NCBI GenBank assembly: GCA_032158295.1
Contig: CM063250.1
Span: 3,955,001 to 4,019,000, forward strand
Source: Pycnopodia helianthoides
Taxonomy: Eukaryota > Echinodermata > Asteroidea > Forcipulatida > Asteriidae
Length of the DNA stretch: 64,000 nt
Direction: 5' to 3'
Positions 12,299 through 22,346 of this stretch are shown piece by piece. The notes below the pieces were generated by a model. The model worked only from the letters and a program-made list of their open reading frames with translations, was not told the origin of the DNA and ran no database searches. The position numbers and the translations under genes are program-made. The stretch's first letter is position 1, and every line of letters begins with the position of its first letter.

Positions 12299-12396
12299 CC
12301 GTACCACACGCTGGGCTATATCGCATACACGCAAAAGGTATGGGCGCTTTCCCGGATGCCTTCACTCTTAACCCCCGTAGCCAGCATGTAGTACGG
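12299..12396. mobile_element. Short inverted-repeat element CCGTACCACACGCTGG
   Basis: CCGTACCACACGCTGGGCTA on the left is answered by a diverged TAGCCAGCATGTAGTACGG on the right. A better-preserved relative is at 17,219-17,305, and a fragment (GATCCCTTCACTGTTGACCCC) lies near 21,075. Non-coding. Confidence 0.7.
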
Positions 12397-13589
12397 GGGA
12401 AAATTGCCCACTGGACCACCGGGATCCTTGTCATATTCTGACCCTGGTGATTGTATGAGTGTTACATCAGTCAATATTGTAGCAACTGACTTCTAAGTAG
12501 AGAATGAGTGCAGTTTTCAATTGTCTTAATTGATATTTAACGACGGTTTAATCCGACCTTGCTTATGTCATCGAAATAAGTATCGTATATAATGTAATTA
12601 ATATACACAAGCCCCGAAGCAAGGCCGTTCAAACCGTTATTGTTTAATTGTTCTTCGTGTAATGAATGACGAGCCCGCGGTTTCAAAAAGTTAATGGAAA
12701 GTTGTTTTATGTCTCTCGAAAACTATATAATTATAATGGACATTTAATACTCTTCCAAAAATCATACACGGTGGTTTTCAATTAGGCATGCCTTGTCTGT
12801 GATGTAACCAGAGGAGGGAGACCGGGGAAGAACCTTGGAATCCTTGCCCCCCCCCCTCCCCTCTTGCCCTCCATAAGATCGAAAAAATGTACAAACAATT
12901 GATACTAAAAAGCCCCCTAAATAATGATTTATTTGCCTCCGCCCCCCAAAAAAATGAACAGTGGGTCCAATCAAGGTGACCGTTATATGCCACATGCCAC
13001 GTTATAAACAGCACTAAAGAATTCTCGCTGCTGCCCATTATTAATCCGCTGAAGTAACCTGAGAAGAGACGAGTGTGACAAAAGGATCAGTAGAATATGA
13101 ACGAGAAGGAATACAAACCCATCGGTCAAAACCCGTCGGTCATAATCAGGTTGAAAATCACAAAAACCCGCAATCCCTCATCCCAAGTCTCGTAATCGAT
13201 TGGGATTGCATAAAAGCAGTTCCTTTTTATTAAGGTCAAAGGTGGAGACCGCGCCACTGTGGCTCCTGCACCAAATCCCGACAGCAATCGAATGGTTCTA
13301 AAAAGTAATGAAATGTGCATTGTTTTTTTTACGCCCCTTATAAATTATTTACCTCCAGGTAAAAAAATGACATAATGTTGACCTGTGCAAAATATCAAAA
13401 CAAAGTGCATGATCTTTAAGGGTGCATTAAATTCTCAAATCTGACTCTTTCGAGATCTTCACGGGCGCATACGTAAGAGATAAACGAATAATCGAAATGA
13501 CAAATATCTCAGAAACTGTGATGGAGTGAAATCATTAGATGGCAAGTTTTTTTCTCTCTTCAAAATCGTTTTTCCACTGGGCGGGTGAC
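12397..13589. other. Spacer, no gene seen
   Basis: Anonymous sequence with a C-rich stretch at 12,846-12,860. I see no exon or clear element. Confidence 0.5.
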
Positions 13590-13810
13590 TCTTCAACATA
13601 GTTCACGCAGAAGCATTGTTAGAATGTAAAAAGTAGTTAGGCCTAATAGCCTGACGTTTCGACCATAAAAAAAATAGCGAAGTCTTTTCCGAAAGGCTAA
13701 AGAGAAACACTCTGCTAGGGTCGAAATGTCAGGCCTACATCTAATCCTTTGCATTGACACCATCGGACCTTTTGGTCGGTAAGCAGTTTGCAACAGCTAA
13801 TTCTATTTTC
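13590..13810 (-). repeat. Dispersed repeat with GTTTCGACC motif, shared with 24,300-24,450
   Basis: GACGTTTCGACC, TCTGCTAGGGTCGAAATGTC and CAGTTTGCAACAGCTAATTC occur here. The last block recurs exactly near 24,419, where CGTTTCGACCCAAGCAGA also occurs. The opposed CGTTTCGACC and GGTCGAAATG suggest an inverted-repeat element. Confidence 0.55.
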
Positions 13811-14535
13811 TCATTAAACATAATGTACGAAGGATGGAGATGTATAGGTCATCCTCGATGTACATAAATTTAGATAAAGAGAGAAGAATTAAAACCGCTA
13901 AATAATTTCAGTTGCTTTCTTGGAACGAGCCAAAATGAAATCAGGGCCTTAGAAAATGTATACAGGCTGTAAAGGTTTCAATTTTAGGCTGTCAATAATG
14001 TGGCCGGTCTCGATCTGTGGAAGACTAGCTTCTGTTTATCAGCTCACAGCGCACGCACCCAACGCGCAATGGGCCGTGGTTATTAGAGCACGCACTGTTA
14101 TGCCCCGAAGCTCCTCTGTTATATTATTCGCGTCTTCATATCAAACGGTCGGTGGCGATTGCAAAGTCGACGGAACCTTTTTTTCCCCGCGGTGTTTTTT
14201 TCCGCGGAGAATTGTGATTGTGCGCTTCGCGATGAAGTGCATCGGGACTACTCTACTGTACTAGCCACGGAACTGGACTAATGTATTACGATCATACGAA
14301 TGATGGAATTTAAACGGAATGTGAATTTGTTTAGTGAAGGAAATACTGTAAAACTGTAAGTACACATTTTGTTTACATCTCAATTTTGTAACTTGTACAT
14401 GTTTTGTTAAAAAAATAAAAATAAAATAAGCAAATGCACCGGTGTAAACAACAGACCAACGAAGAACATTTCGTTATTATACGGACATTTACTGATAATT
14501 TGCACCTTTTGACTATAATGAACTAGGTGACTTCT
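13811..14535. other. Spacer; GC-richer block about 14,000-14,357
   Basis: Bases 14,000-14,260 are CpG-rich and contain the inverted pair CCCCGCGG and CCGCGGAG. A donor-like CT-GTAAGTAC follows at about 14,357. This could be an untranslated first exon, perhaps of the receptor at 22,347, but nothing proves transcription. Confidence 0.25.
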
Positions 14536-15047
14536 TTAAATATGATACTTCAAAGCGATTGATATGTTTTTGTTGTTTCAGCTGTTTTAACCAGAAACTG
14601 TAATAAAAAAATGCGGTTAACTATAGAAATTCACATCATACGACATTTCTGTTAAAGATATTGTACATGATTGCTCTATAGAGCTGACAAAGAAGTCGCA
14701 GACAGTGTTCATGTTTTGCTGTGTGATCAACCATACACATGAAATAACAAACCTGTTTTGGTTTAATCTGTTGTGTGAGTCGGGAGAATTGTGCAATTTA
14801 TGAACAATTTTCAGCATGTATACACATTGTCTTTAATTTTGGTTGTAACAACCTGGGTCACTCCTATTGCGTTTTTTCCCTTCTTCTCTGTAGGTTTTTA
14901 AATACAGTTTTCTCGAGTATGACTTCATTTCAGAGGGAAATATTTCCCACCAAAAATATTTACAGTATGAACATCATAACCAGTAAGCTTTCAGACTAAA
15001 ACTAAACAATTTGTTGTTTTTAAATTTACATTCTGTATGATATTTAA
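14536..15047 (+). mobile_element. Degenerate TTAA MITE, family E (copy E1)
   Basis: The interior shares blocks such as GTCGCAGACAG, TGATCAACCATA and CACATGAAATAACAAACCTG with the well-preserved copy at 27,076. The left end is TTAAATATGATACTT and the right end ACATTCTGTATGATATTTAA, whose TTAA also begins family-A copy A3. Confidence 0.65.
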
Positions 15048-15428
15048 GGAACATTACAGAAATTTGGTAAGAAAAAAATTGTAAAATATACTTTTTGATC
15101 AAAGATTTACATAAAACTTACACGGTCTAATGATGATGATAGTAGAAAACATCCCTTGAAATATTTCTGTCTGAAATGCCATATTTGATGAGAAATGAAT
15201 AAACTAATTTTCCGATTGGAGTTCATCGCTCAGTGAGCGTTTTATTCATTTGTTGAATCTATATGCAAATGTGTAATCGGTTTTTCACTATTTTCTCGTC
15301 ACCAAGATGGCCGATCGATCTCAAACTTCTACAGGTTTGTCAGTTTATGTATATGGTGGATTACATAAAGTGATTATACTGCCAGCAACTGCTTTGTTAG
15401 CAAAAACATTTCTGTAATGTTCCTTTAA
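15044..15428 (-). mobile_element. TTAA MITE, family A (copy A3)
   Basis: A family-A element in reverse orientation, with AGGAACATTACAGAAATTGG at the left and AATGTTCCTTTAA at the right. It lacks about 10 bases next to the ATATGCAAATG block. It shares its left TTAA with element E1. Confidence 0.93.
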
Positions 15429-16465
15429 GCTGTTTTGCCATAATATTTATAGGCAAGAGCGTATTCGTAAATAAAAGATGTTTGCTCATAAACTCTAGAG
15501 AAATGTGGATCAGTTGTAATGGATAACTAAACCATTTCCTAAAGTCGTTCGAGCTGTTTATGTAAATGATACAGAAGCGGGGTATTGGTTGACGAAATTC
15601 ATATCCATTAACCGCTAATTTCCGACAAGCACACAATACACAACTAACCCGTGAAGTTGTTCATTATTTTTGGTCGCGTTTTCTGCACACAAAAAACATT
15701 GTAAATACAACGGTTTTTTGTTGTTTCGGTGTGCAATGACACGAAACGAAAGTACGAGAAAATGCCATCTTCGTCGACCACCGCGACATAATGAGCCCAA
15801 GTGAGTAAAACATTACGATCAATTACAAATGACAGGTTGTATGGCATCCCGTCATTGTGAGCAGCCGTTTAACGTTCCCAGGTTAATTGAATACACGAGC
15901 GAGCGGGGGCCGAAGCTTTGCAACTGTGATCTACGGTGATGATGCCCACACACGAACACACGCACACACCATTTTGTGCTCTGTTGCTAGTATGGGTAAC
16001 CATGGCACTGGGGTAATTGTTTGGTTGGCGATTTTGTTATGGAATTAAAGATGACGACCGGCCGGGGGTAAAGATATTTAATATGGGAAAGTATATACAT
16101 ATACGTAGAATCAATTACCAAATGAGCTGAACGGAAAACGGTGTTTAGAGCTCAGTCTGGCTCAAAGTCAAACCGAACTGTTGCTTTTTTAAAATACATA
16201 TTTGGAGTGGCTGGATTTGATCAGGACTCATGATCGGCTCTGCTGACAGACCTGCGATGCTTGGTTTGGGGGTTCTTTAATTTTCTATATCCGGACAGTG
16301 TTTTTTCTCAAAGAGTTCAGATAACATGTACATAAATAAATCAACCCAATTCTGAACAGACGAATTAAAAATCATTTAAAAGAAGATCTCAGTGTAACCC
16401 ACCTGTATTATACCGCAATACTTTTCAAATTGTAAACATGTATTTTCACAACAGTTTTGAAAAAA
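15429..16465. other. Spacer, no gene seen
   Basis: Anonymous sequence with a CA-rich patch at 15,945-15,970. Short frames on the minus strand at 15,600-15,850 show no conserved features. Confidence 0.5.
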
Positions 16466-16755
16466 ATTGACCATGCCGGCATGGTGGATTTTTTTTTTTA
16501 TTATTTCAGACCGAAAGTCCAAACTCACAAAATTATTCGTATATCTCAAACTATGGCTAATTTACCGAGTTAGCACCAATAAAATGTCCTCAGTAGTCCG
16601 TAACTGTATCAATTGAAGCCACAAAAACACACAAAATATTTTAACCACCCCCCCAAAAAAAATTGACCATGCCGGCATGGTGTATTTTTTTGATTTCAGA
16701 CCGAAATTCCAAACTCACAAAATTATCCGTATATCTCAAAGTATGGCTAAAGTAT
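16466..16755. repeat. Direct duplication carrying the 16-bp palindrome ACCATGCCGGCATGGT
   Basis: Two copies, offset by about 196 bp, share the perfect palindrome ACCATGCCGGCATGGT (16,470-16,485 and 16,666-16,681), followed by TTTCAGACCGAAA and CCAAACTCACAAAATTAT. The flanks have diverged while both palindromes are intact. Confidence 0.8.
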
Positions 16756-17218
16756 CACAATAGATCCTTTACAATGGGGTAGATTGTTTCCCCCCAGCCC
16801 ATCGTTCCAATGCTTTAACGAACTGTTCTTCCTCTTTTACAAAGCCCCCCCCCCCACCCACCCACCCGCATGATCCCATACTTTAACACGTTATTTTCCT
16901 CTTGTACAGGAACACCACCCCTTAAACTCCTCTACAGAATTCCTGAGATTCCTAGCACACATTGAAGACACAATCTGAGGGGGGTACACCATGCCCCATA
17001 TTGAACACCAGATCCACCATAAACATGTACAGACCCCGAGATGTTCTTCAAACATTTCAGCGCCTTTTCACCTTTATAGGGATGCAATCTCTGGTGGTGA
17101 GAACTGCACTTTCCCTCTTACCGGACACACCACCGAGAAGTGGTCTCTGTTCCTCGGGGTGTGTCTTGTCGTTCAGTCATTGGCGTATTAACTGGCCCCC
17201 TCCCGCGCGCAATTTTTC

Positions 17219-17305
17219 CCGTACCACACGCTGGCTACGGGGTCAAGAGTGAATGGAAAGCGCCCATACCTTATGCGTGTATGCGAAAGCCAGCGTGTGG
17301 TACGG
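17219..17305. mobile_element. Foldback element CCGTACCACACGCTGGCT, 87 bp
   Basis: The left arm CCGTACCACACGCTGGCT and the right arm AGCCAGCGTGTGGTACGG are exact reverse complements around a roughly 50-bp centre. A diverged copy is at 12,299-12,396. There is no coding capacity. Confidence 0.85.
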
Positions 17306-17812
17306 AACAAAATTGCCTCCCGCGCTGGTTACATCACTACCTATAAAGCCAACGTTCCCCCAATAGGTGAATTCAGAGGACGCCAAGTACATTATTCACA
17401 GTGTTACTGATTTTATCATGTTCGTATTATGATCATTTTAAAGTGTCTGTTTGATGTTGTGCGATGTTGCAATATTATCAATTTCTGCCTTCTTTAGATT
17501 GCACAGTTTTTACACTTTACCTCAGAAATAGGCATTTTCCTTTTTATTGTCCACCGCTGGCCGAATTATGGTTGTTCACGACAGGAAAATTCCTCATCAA
17601 AGGACACATTGCAGTTATCGATAAAAAAAACTGTTTTCAAAATGCAAGAACTGGTTCCAATCAGTGCACAACTTTATAATTTCTTAGACAAGAAGAGATG
17701 TAGAAATAATGTTCGCATCGGGGTCAAATTTATTTGGCACTTGCTTATCATAATTCTGTGATTGCAAATCTATACGAAAGGCCAATCGTGTCACATCACT
17801 GTGAAATTAATC

Positions 17813-18330
17813 TGTTATAACGATTTAGTGTTTTGTTATTACGAATTATAATACCGTTATAACGAATTTATAATCCGTAATAACGAATTTTTTTAACTCG
17901 TTATAACGAATTGTACGACCGTGTCCGAATTGATGACTACACGGCCGGAAAGATGAAAATTTCTATAATTCAACGTTTGGTGGTAGTCAACGGCCAAAGC
18001 CGCAACTGAAGTTATAAATTCGTCAATTTGGGCACGGCCGTAAAGTCGCACCATGGAGGTGGGCCAATTAATAATTCGTGACAACGAATTATTTAATTCG
18101 TAATAACGAATTAGTTAATCCGTAATAACGAATTAATTTTTCGTTACAACGAATAACTTAATTCGTTGTATCGATTTAGTAAATTCGTTCTAACGGACCT
18201 TTTAATTCGTTTTAACATATTCTCTAACTCGTTATAAGAGATTTTTTTTTAATTCGTTATAACGGATTTTTAATTCGTTATAACAATTTTTTAAATTCGT
18301 TAAAACGGTTAATTAAATCGTAATAACTAA
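17813..18330. repeat. 22-bp phased array of TTCGTTATAACGAA-type palindromes
   Basis: About 17 units, each a version of the perfect 14-base palindrome TTCGTTATAACGAA, repeat here. The CG (or equivalent) of successive units falls at 17,813, 17,834, 17,855, 17,876, 17,899 and then 18,077, 18,099, 18,121, 18,142, 18,164, 18,186, 18,208, 18,230, 18,255, 18,276, 18,298 and 18,319. The spacing is thus 21-25 bp, mostly 22. A roughly 155-bp foreign piece interrupts it. It may be a satellite, a relic of transposon ends (pogo/Tigger-type tips are similar), or a protein-binding array. Confidence 0.9.
17914..18068. mobile_element. Insertion inside the 22-bp palindrome array
   Basis: This segment has none of the palindrome units. 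It starts ACCGTGTCCGAATTGATG and includes opposed ACGGCCGG and CACGGCCGT motifs, like the scattered GTCCGAATT/GGCTAC family. Subtracting one period from the 178-bp gap gives an insertion of about 156 bp. Confidence 0.6.
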
Positions 18331-19579
18331 TTTCTTTCGCGCTAATAATATTATATACTTCAGTGGCACAATTGGGCTTTCGTAAAAAAAAAATCCCATA
18401 TTCGGCGCATTACAAACACACACCTCACCGCAAGCGCAGAATCTAATCAGCGCAATGAAATCATGCCTAGCTAATGTAATCTACTTTTAAAATCTTGAAT
18501 ATGAAAAACAGTTCTACGAATTCGGCGGGTACACAGTCACACATTACACCTACATTATTATTATTATTTGTTTACATCCCTGTGGAGACATATTTTGTTC
18601 TTTCCTTTGTCCCTGTAGTTAGCATCCTCCCATGTACACAACATTCATTCTGGAGCACCCCTGTCTTTAGAATTCCCCGATGGATATCTTTTATTTCCCA
18701 TTTTCTTTTTCTTTTTCTTGTTCTTCATAGGTATAGTGAATATTGGAGCATAACGTTGCGAACAAAAAAGGGGTTTGTTTTGTTCTTTTTTCCTTTACGT
18801 CTTTCGTTCTGATGTGTGGGAGGATTGAGGTTGACGTTTCTGAGAGATTAATTGCCAACATGTTGTTCCGTTCCCAATTCGTTATTCCCAACAGTGACTC
18901 GAAACAACACGATTAGAGTAAAATCTTGTGCGATAACTTGACTTTACAGGTGCAGCTTCTGTAAACAAACAAATTGGGCGGATATCTGACTGCAACAATT
19001 GCAAAAAACAGCTTTTCACCATACTCTTGCAACAGCAGCTCGTCGCTATTCCTGCAGTTGAAGATTCAGTAAAGAGAACAAGAGAAGATGTCTGTCGACA
19101 ACTTCATTTAGATCGAAACGATCTTTCTACGCATTTCATTATTTAGGTCACAACTACTAGCATTTTGCACCGGGCTTTGGCAGTAGCCCTACATTCTCAC
19201 AGGACAGGATGGGGGGGGGGGAAGCAGTTCGGACTTGCTTGACGCAAACCTCACTCACTTCTCCTTCAACCACAACTGTTTTCCACGAAGAGAAACGTCA
19301 GTAGCGAAGACCTTGTCCTATAATGGTTTTACGTACAACCGAGTACCGTATATCTTGTAGTGATCTTGTACAACACAACAGTGACCCCTATTTTTTGTTT
19401 ATTTGAAGATTTCTCCACTGAAACTCTTAAGTACTCAAAAACTAGTTCATGCTTTTATTCCCCCTTTCGTTTAGATAAGTGTTAGACAAATATTGGATGC
19501 ATGTGAGTGTTATTGTCACAGAATGTAATCACGAGGTGAAATCTTGACTATTCCATTTCACGAGGCGAAGCAGACTGCG
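18331..19579. other. Spacer, no gene seen
   Basis: Anonymous. A 105-codon hydrophobic frame at 18,495-18,812 owes its character to T-rich sequence and has no family features. Confidence 0.5.
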
Positions 19580-19935
19580 GCAATGCACACAACTCACACA
19601 TTGATCCTTGTCATTTGGTATTTTGTTTCACAATAAACACACAAAAAAGACACGGAAACTCGATCACCCCCATTCTGAAAATTCTGGGGAAAATCCTTCT
19701 AAACAACGCCGTATCGACACCCATTCTTGTCCACCGTTACACGGCCTTGCCTCGTTTGGACAAACGGGAGGGGAACGATTATTTTGGAAACGACGCTGCG
19801 AAGTGTCCGGAGCGTCAATAGTTTTCCATACAGGACTCATGTATAAGTTTGGAGCGTCGCGGCAAGAATGACACGTGGCGTGTATTCCACCTAACAAAAC
19901 AATGACAAGGATCTGTGTGTGCGGTGTATACAATT
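19580..19935. mobile_element. Inverted-repeat element with GATCCTTGTCATT ends
   Basis: CACACATTGATCCTTGTCAT near the left is answered by ATGACAAGGATCTGTGTGTG near the right, giving a structure of about 330-350 bp. The interior shows no transposase and the exact ends are uncertain. Confidence 0.6.
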
Positions 19936-20442
19936 ATTCACCAATGGCGGCATGATTTACCTGCAATTAAAGTTAAACGACTTGTTCGTGTTCACAAATA
20001 CCGCAGCTGCTCGCCTTGTGACCAAGCCTCGTAAATAGGACAATATTAGAATCACTCTCGTTAAACTTAATTGGCTATCCATTCAAAAAAGAAGAAGATT
20101 AATCTAAAACTATTGTTACTAATGAATAAATTTCTATATATGGGTTAGCTCCTTGTTTCTCGTCGATTTGAAAGTAATTTTTAAGTGGATAATTTTCTTT
20201 TTTAAATAGTCTCGTCAATTTGTTGGTAGAATTATTTAAAACTTGTGCACAAAGACCTTGGAAATCCGAGTAATTTTTAAACCTAGATTTAATATGTCTT
20301 TAATTATCTGCTTTTAATATTTGAGTTTTCTGTTAACATTAAAGGCAGAGTTGCTGAAAGGTGACTTACATTGGATCTATATATTGAAAATATGGCCTAT
20401 AATTAGCATTAAGTTGACAACAACCAATCTATGACCCTACCT

Positions 20443-20819
20443 TTAAAGGCACAGTACACGTTTGGTAATGACTCTGAAAATGAATGGCAATAAAAAATTA
20501 CTTGGTAAGAAGTACAGCAGCTTTGGGTAGTATAATGAATTTTGAGAAACTTTTAACTTCGAAGTACTATATACGGTTATGGAAAATACATCACTTTTTA
20601 TTCCCCAAAATTTTAATATGAGACTCGAAACGCTTCTCAGACTGTGTATTCCTACGGGGTATATTCTTCCTGCGTGGAAATATTTGCTCCGGTTTTTCGG
20701 TGATATCTCAAAAACGCGAACAATTTTCACAGGTTAGTTTTATTGTATGTATACCTAAATGTATATAGGATTAACACAATCAGTAGGCTCCAATTACCAA
20801 ACGTGTACTGTGCCTTTAA
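20443..20819 (+). mobile_element. TTAA MITE, family B variant (copy B5)
   Basis: The ends are TTAAAGGCACAGTACACGTT and complement-like AACGTGTACTGTGCCTTTAA, with TTAA on both sides. The interior keeps family-B blocks (ACTTGGTAAGAAG, TTTTGAGAAAC). Its central hairpin at 20,619-20,639 (TGAGACTCG against CGCTTCTCA) is imperfect. Confidence 0.88.
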
Positions 20820-21244
20820 TGTACACTCGTTTATGTAGCGCTTTTATTATGTAATGTGGCATCGCGTGCTTTATTATATTTAATTATGCATCCAGCAAGA
20901 GATGTTGTAATAACAAACTCTCTTTTGGCATCCGTGTTTATACGCGCAGTATTTACGTGCAGTGTTGCTGATGGGGACGGCCTGTGAAAGAGCGTTTTCA
21001 AAGCCACGGCTCTGGCTTGGACTTGTCCTTATGGGGCTTCACAAACAGGCGTGTGGAGTCCAAGCCGTCTTTCCCGGATCCCTTCACTGTTGACCCCTGT
21101 CTCAAGTGTGATACGAAAAAAAAATTGCAGCCCGGACTATGGTTTCGAAAACGGCCTTAGCGAGACTTCGTTACGAAATGACGTAAAAGAACAATTTACT
21201 TAACTTTAATTTCTTAGTCTAGACAGATGAAGTCTTTTTCGTGA
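20820..21244. other. Spacer, no gene seen
   Basis: Contains a fragment (21,060-21,130) related to the CCGTACCACACG element, recognised by TTTCCCGGATCCCTTCACTG. No gene. Confidence 0.45.
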
Positions 21245-21360
21245 AGTGCTCAGACGGGGTGCGCACTGGTTGTAGTGCTCAGACGGGGTGCGCACTGGTT
21301 GTAGTGCTCAGACGGGGTGCGCACTGGTTGTAGTGCTCAGACGGGGTGCGCACAGGTTGT
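21245..21360 (+). repeat. 29-bp tandem repeat, four copies
   Basis: The unit AGTGCTCAGACGGGGTGCGC plus ACTGGTTGT repeats exactly at 21,245, 21,274, 21,303 and 21,332. The last copy has one substitution and a partial fifth copy (AGTGTCAGAC) follows. The lack of spacers excludes CRISPR. Near-identity suggests recent expansion and likely length polymorphism. Confidence 0.95.
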
Positions 21361-22058
21361 AGTGTCAGACAGGTGGACATATTGTGGACATGTGTGAACC
21401 ATTGGTGTTCGAGCAGCGACTTTCTGGCATTAAAGCTAAACGATTCAACAAAATGTCTTGTTCAAATTTTGTATCTGTTAATTGTTATAACAGGTCTGTA
21501 GAGGCACGATACTTCGCTCTTTCATTATAGTAAAGGGTACATCGATGAAGGAGTGTAAAGTTCTAGACTGGGAATATTTCAAGGAGAAATTTGGGCTATA
21601 AGTTCAGTAGAGACTGATTTTGATGAAGTTGGTTTAGGTTAGGTTCAAGTGATTCGTTCGAGTGCCGTAATAGGTATCACAGTTTTGTTGGCCTTATTGG
21701 AAACACATAGAATGCTTATTCAGTTGGAATTGCAGTTAACAAGAGGGGCCTTCGCCATGCAGTTCAAAAATTTGAACGTCATCGACAGGTGGCTACATGT
21801 AAATAGAGGTGCAATAGCTTTCTCCGTCGTTTTAATCATAGTTTTCATCTTTTATAATTAATTAAGAATTGTGCAGCCCTTAACCTTTTCTTGCAATCTC
21901 ATCGAAGGTTTTATTTTATTTAAACAGTGCCTGCCATTGACACTAATGGAACTTTTACCAGATGCATTTTGGGCAGTGAGTGTTATTAAAAACAAAAAAG
22001 TGCCATGCATAAAATCATTTAAGTGCTAATCAATTGCCTTTTCTTGATCTGGTTACAG
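21361..22058. other. Presumed intron or upstream region of the receptor gene
   Basis: I see no element or conserved frame. It ends in a pyrimidine-rich tract leading to the acceptor at 22,058. Confidence 0.4.
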
Positions 22059-22346
22059 AGGATAAGCTGAAAGTGAGACACAACGCTCAATAGGACAATG
22101 GCACTGTCAGCATCTGATCTGTGGAATATTAAGCTGTGTGGCCCAGCATCGCGGTTAAACAGTTTTCTTGATAGAGGCCGTGTTGAAGAAAGCATAGGTT
22201 GACCTGATGCATTGGTCTACTGACGAGCAACGTATGAGCTTACATCAGTCATAAGTTTCGTCAGTTCACTTCACAAGGTTTAGTTTATACACGGAGCAAA
22301 AGTTTAAGCTGGTGAGTAGAGCTTTGACGATATTTGCCTGGAAAGC
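22059..22346 (+). promoter_or_regulatory. Probable 5'UTR part of the receptor exon, opened by a splice acceptor
   Basis: GCCTTTTCTTGATCTGGTTACAG ends in a good acceptor at 22,058 (pyrimidine tract then CAG). The 288 bases to the ATG contain stops in the receptor frame, fitting untranslated leader. Intronless receptor CDSs with a separate non-coding first exon are common. The upstream exon is not identified. Confidence 0.45.

Noticed and set aside
18495..18812. 105-codon hydrophobic plus-strand frame
   Set aside because: T-rich DNA produces hydrophobic residues by composition; no signal-peptide logic, homology or conserved residues.
21245..21360. Possible CRISPR array
   Set aside because: The 29-bp units are directly abutting with no spacers, and the DNA is eukaryotic.
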